From: Lasioglossum baleicum
Taxonomy: Eukaryota; Arthropoda; Insecta; Hymenoptera; Halictidae
Direction of reading: 5' to 3'
DNA length: 64,000 nucleotides
NCBI RefSeq assembly: GCF_051020765.1
Contig: NC_134944.1
Coordinates: forward strand, 1,240,001 to 1,304,000
In this document: one piece after another, positions 63,021 to 64,000 of the stretch
Position numbering within the stretch: position 1 is the stretch's first letter
Layout: each line of letters opens with the position of its first letter
Notes under the pieces: generated by a model
What the model was told of the DNA's origin: nothing
Database searches by the model: none
The model's input: only the letters and a program-made list of their open reading frames with translations
Made by a program: the position numbers and the translations under genes

Positions 63021-64000
63021 TTGTCACAACGCTACGCGAAAGATCTGTGACTGAATTCGCGCAAGGGTGCGGAGGCAACGGCGGTTAGTAAACGCATTAC
63101 ACTCGCCTATTCGATCAGTTGTAAAGGACGTGTTAAACGAGACGACTGATTGCGAGTACTATGTTACGCGTTATGATTGGTAATCTGCATCGCGAACGAA
63201 GTGCACCACTTAAGCTAAGAAGACTGTCCTTGTTCGCCAGAAGTCTGCGTTACGAATATATGTGACACAGAGTGATCGTTCAAACGTCAACTTCAATCTG
63301 CGAAGACAACCACCGCAATAGCATTGTTAATTAGCCATCTTGAGGAAGCTCTGACAAACATTTATATGCAAAATTTCATCGTGAACTCTCGCGAACTCCG
63401 CTTTGTAATCGTCATTAAAGAAAAGACAGACAGAAAAACAGGTGTTTCTCGCAAAAGACAATTTTGGAAGTTTGAAAATATTTTTTATGCTATTAATTGT
63501 TATATATTCACACAGCTGAAAGAACGCTCTTCAAACAACGTTAATTTCAACAGCATCAACGGTTAATTAACGGCAAACAGCGTTAATTTCAGGAAGAAGC
63601 GCGATCATTCTTGAATTTGAGTTTTTGCTTGTTTTCAAACTTCTCTCAAAAGATAATGTGCGACTTATAGCAATTTATGCTAAAACTTGTCTGTACGTGC
63701 AAGAACGTATTGGCAGAAATTTCATTCGTTTTTGAGGAAGTTGAAGAATTACGGCGGCGCGCGTTGGCGATCGAAGGGATCGATAGAAGACGAAACGAGC
63801 CGACATCACTATCCGATCGAAAAAACGAGAGAGGAGAGCGAAGGTACGCGGAACGGGCCACAATATTTTATGCATGTCCGTCAATCAATTTTTTTTGTTC
63901 CGGTCGGAACGCTTCTTTCGGACGATGGCCGCTCAGGCATCGAAGAAAGTGGCCCGGAGAAAAAAGGTAGCAAAAGACGTTAGAGCCGATGTTCACGGAA

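Larger units (their letters stand above)
60926..64000. other. upstream of the 7S exon: intron and/or 5' region
   Basis: It should hold the collagen signal-peptide exon or the start of its first intron, but I found no minus-strand ATG plus hydrophobic stretch with a phase-0 donor. Family C (61190-61420), A (62215-62365) and B (62740-63020) repeats are present. From 63030 to 64000 nothing is supported except a short plus-strand ORF at 63925. Confidence 0.6.

Noticed and set aside
63074..63120. Minus-strand ATG with MRLLTAVASAP as a possible collagen signal peptide
   Set aside because: No GT donor in phase 0 follows before a stop, and the hydrophobic stretch is short.
63925..64000. Plus-strand ORF MAAQASKKVARRKKVAKDVR... 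open to the window end
   Set aside because: Only 25 codons are visible; too little to call a gene.

Overview
The window is nuclear DNA from an insect, most likely a hymenopteran (ant, bee or wasp). The basis is AT-rich introns, GA/CT microsatellites, many small inverted-repeat elements, and two recognisable arthropod genes. There is no bacterial, viral or CRISPR content. The species cannot be fixed from sequence alone.

Left half, + strand, 3814-24582: the 3' four fifths of taiman (tai), the insect p160/SRC-type nuclear receptor coactivator. I traced 18 coding exons whose splice phases agree: PAS-A, PAS-B, a Ser/Asn-rich region with several LXXLL receptor boxes, polyglutamine stretches, an acidic helical segment that could be the CBP-binding domain, and a last exon ending in another LXXLL box just before the stop. 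The bHLH exon is not visible and should lie upstream of base 1. A promoter-like cluster (two CRE sites, inverted CCAAT, FTZ-F1/ERR half-site, E-box) lies at 234-335.

Middle, 24583-33107: the tai 3' untranslated/intergenic zone. It holds GA/GT/TTA microsatellites, mariner-derived MITEs, nested fold-back elements and an inverted-repeat element carrying four CTCF-like sites (31250-32130).

Right half, - strand, 33108-60925: a type IV collagen gene, tentatively viking (vkg). I traced 26 coding exons in consistent phase, about 1800 codons: a Cys-rich 7S-type start, a long interrupted Gly-X-Y helix, a complete 12-cysteine NC1 domain, and an 83-residue Gln/Arg-rich tail after NC1. The signal-peptide exon was not found. 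The gene is convergent with tai. Its first visible intron (48968-60739) is 11.8 kb and contains two large satellite arrays and several dispersed repeats.

The two genes have no evident shared pathway: tai is a nuclear transcriptional coactivator for ecdysone/juvenile-hormone signalling, and collagen IV is a secreted basement-membrane protein. No wholly new multi-gene system is present. The observations most worth a check are the collagen tail, a 66-nt in-frame mini-intron in tai, a receptor box split across a tai intron, the convergent CTCF-like cluster, a pre-miRNA-like hairpin in a tai intron, and a set of fold-back elements sharing TATACAGGGTG termini.
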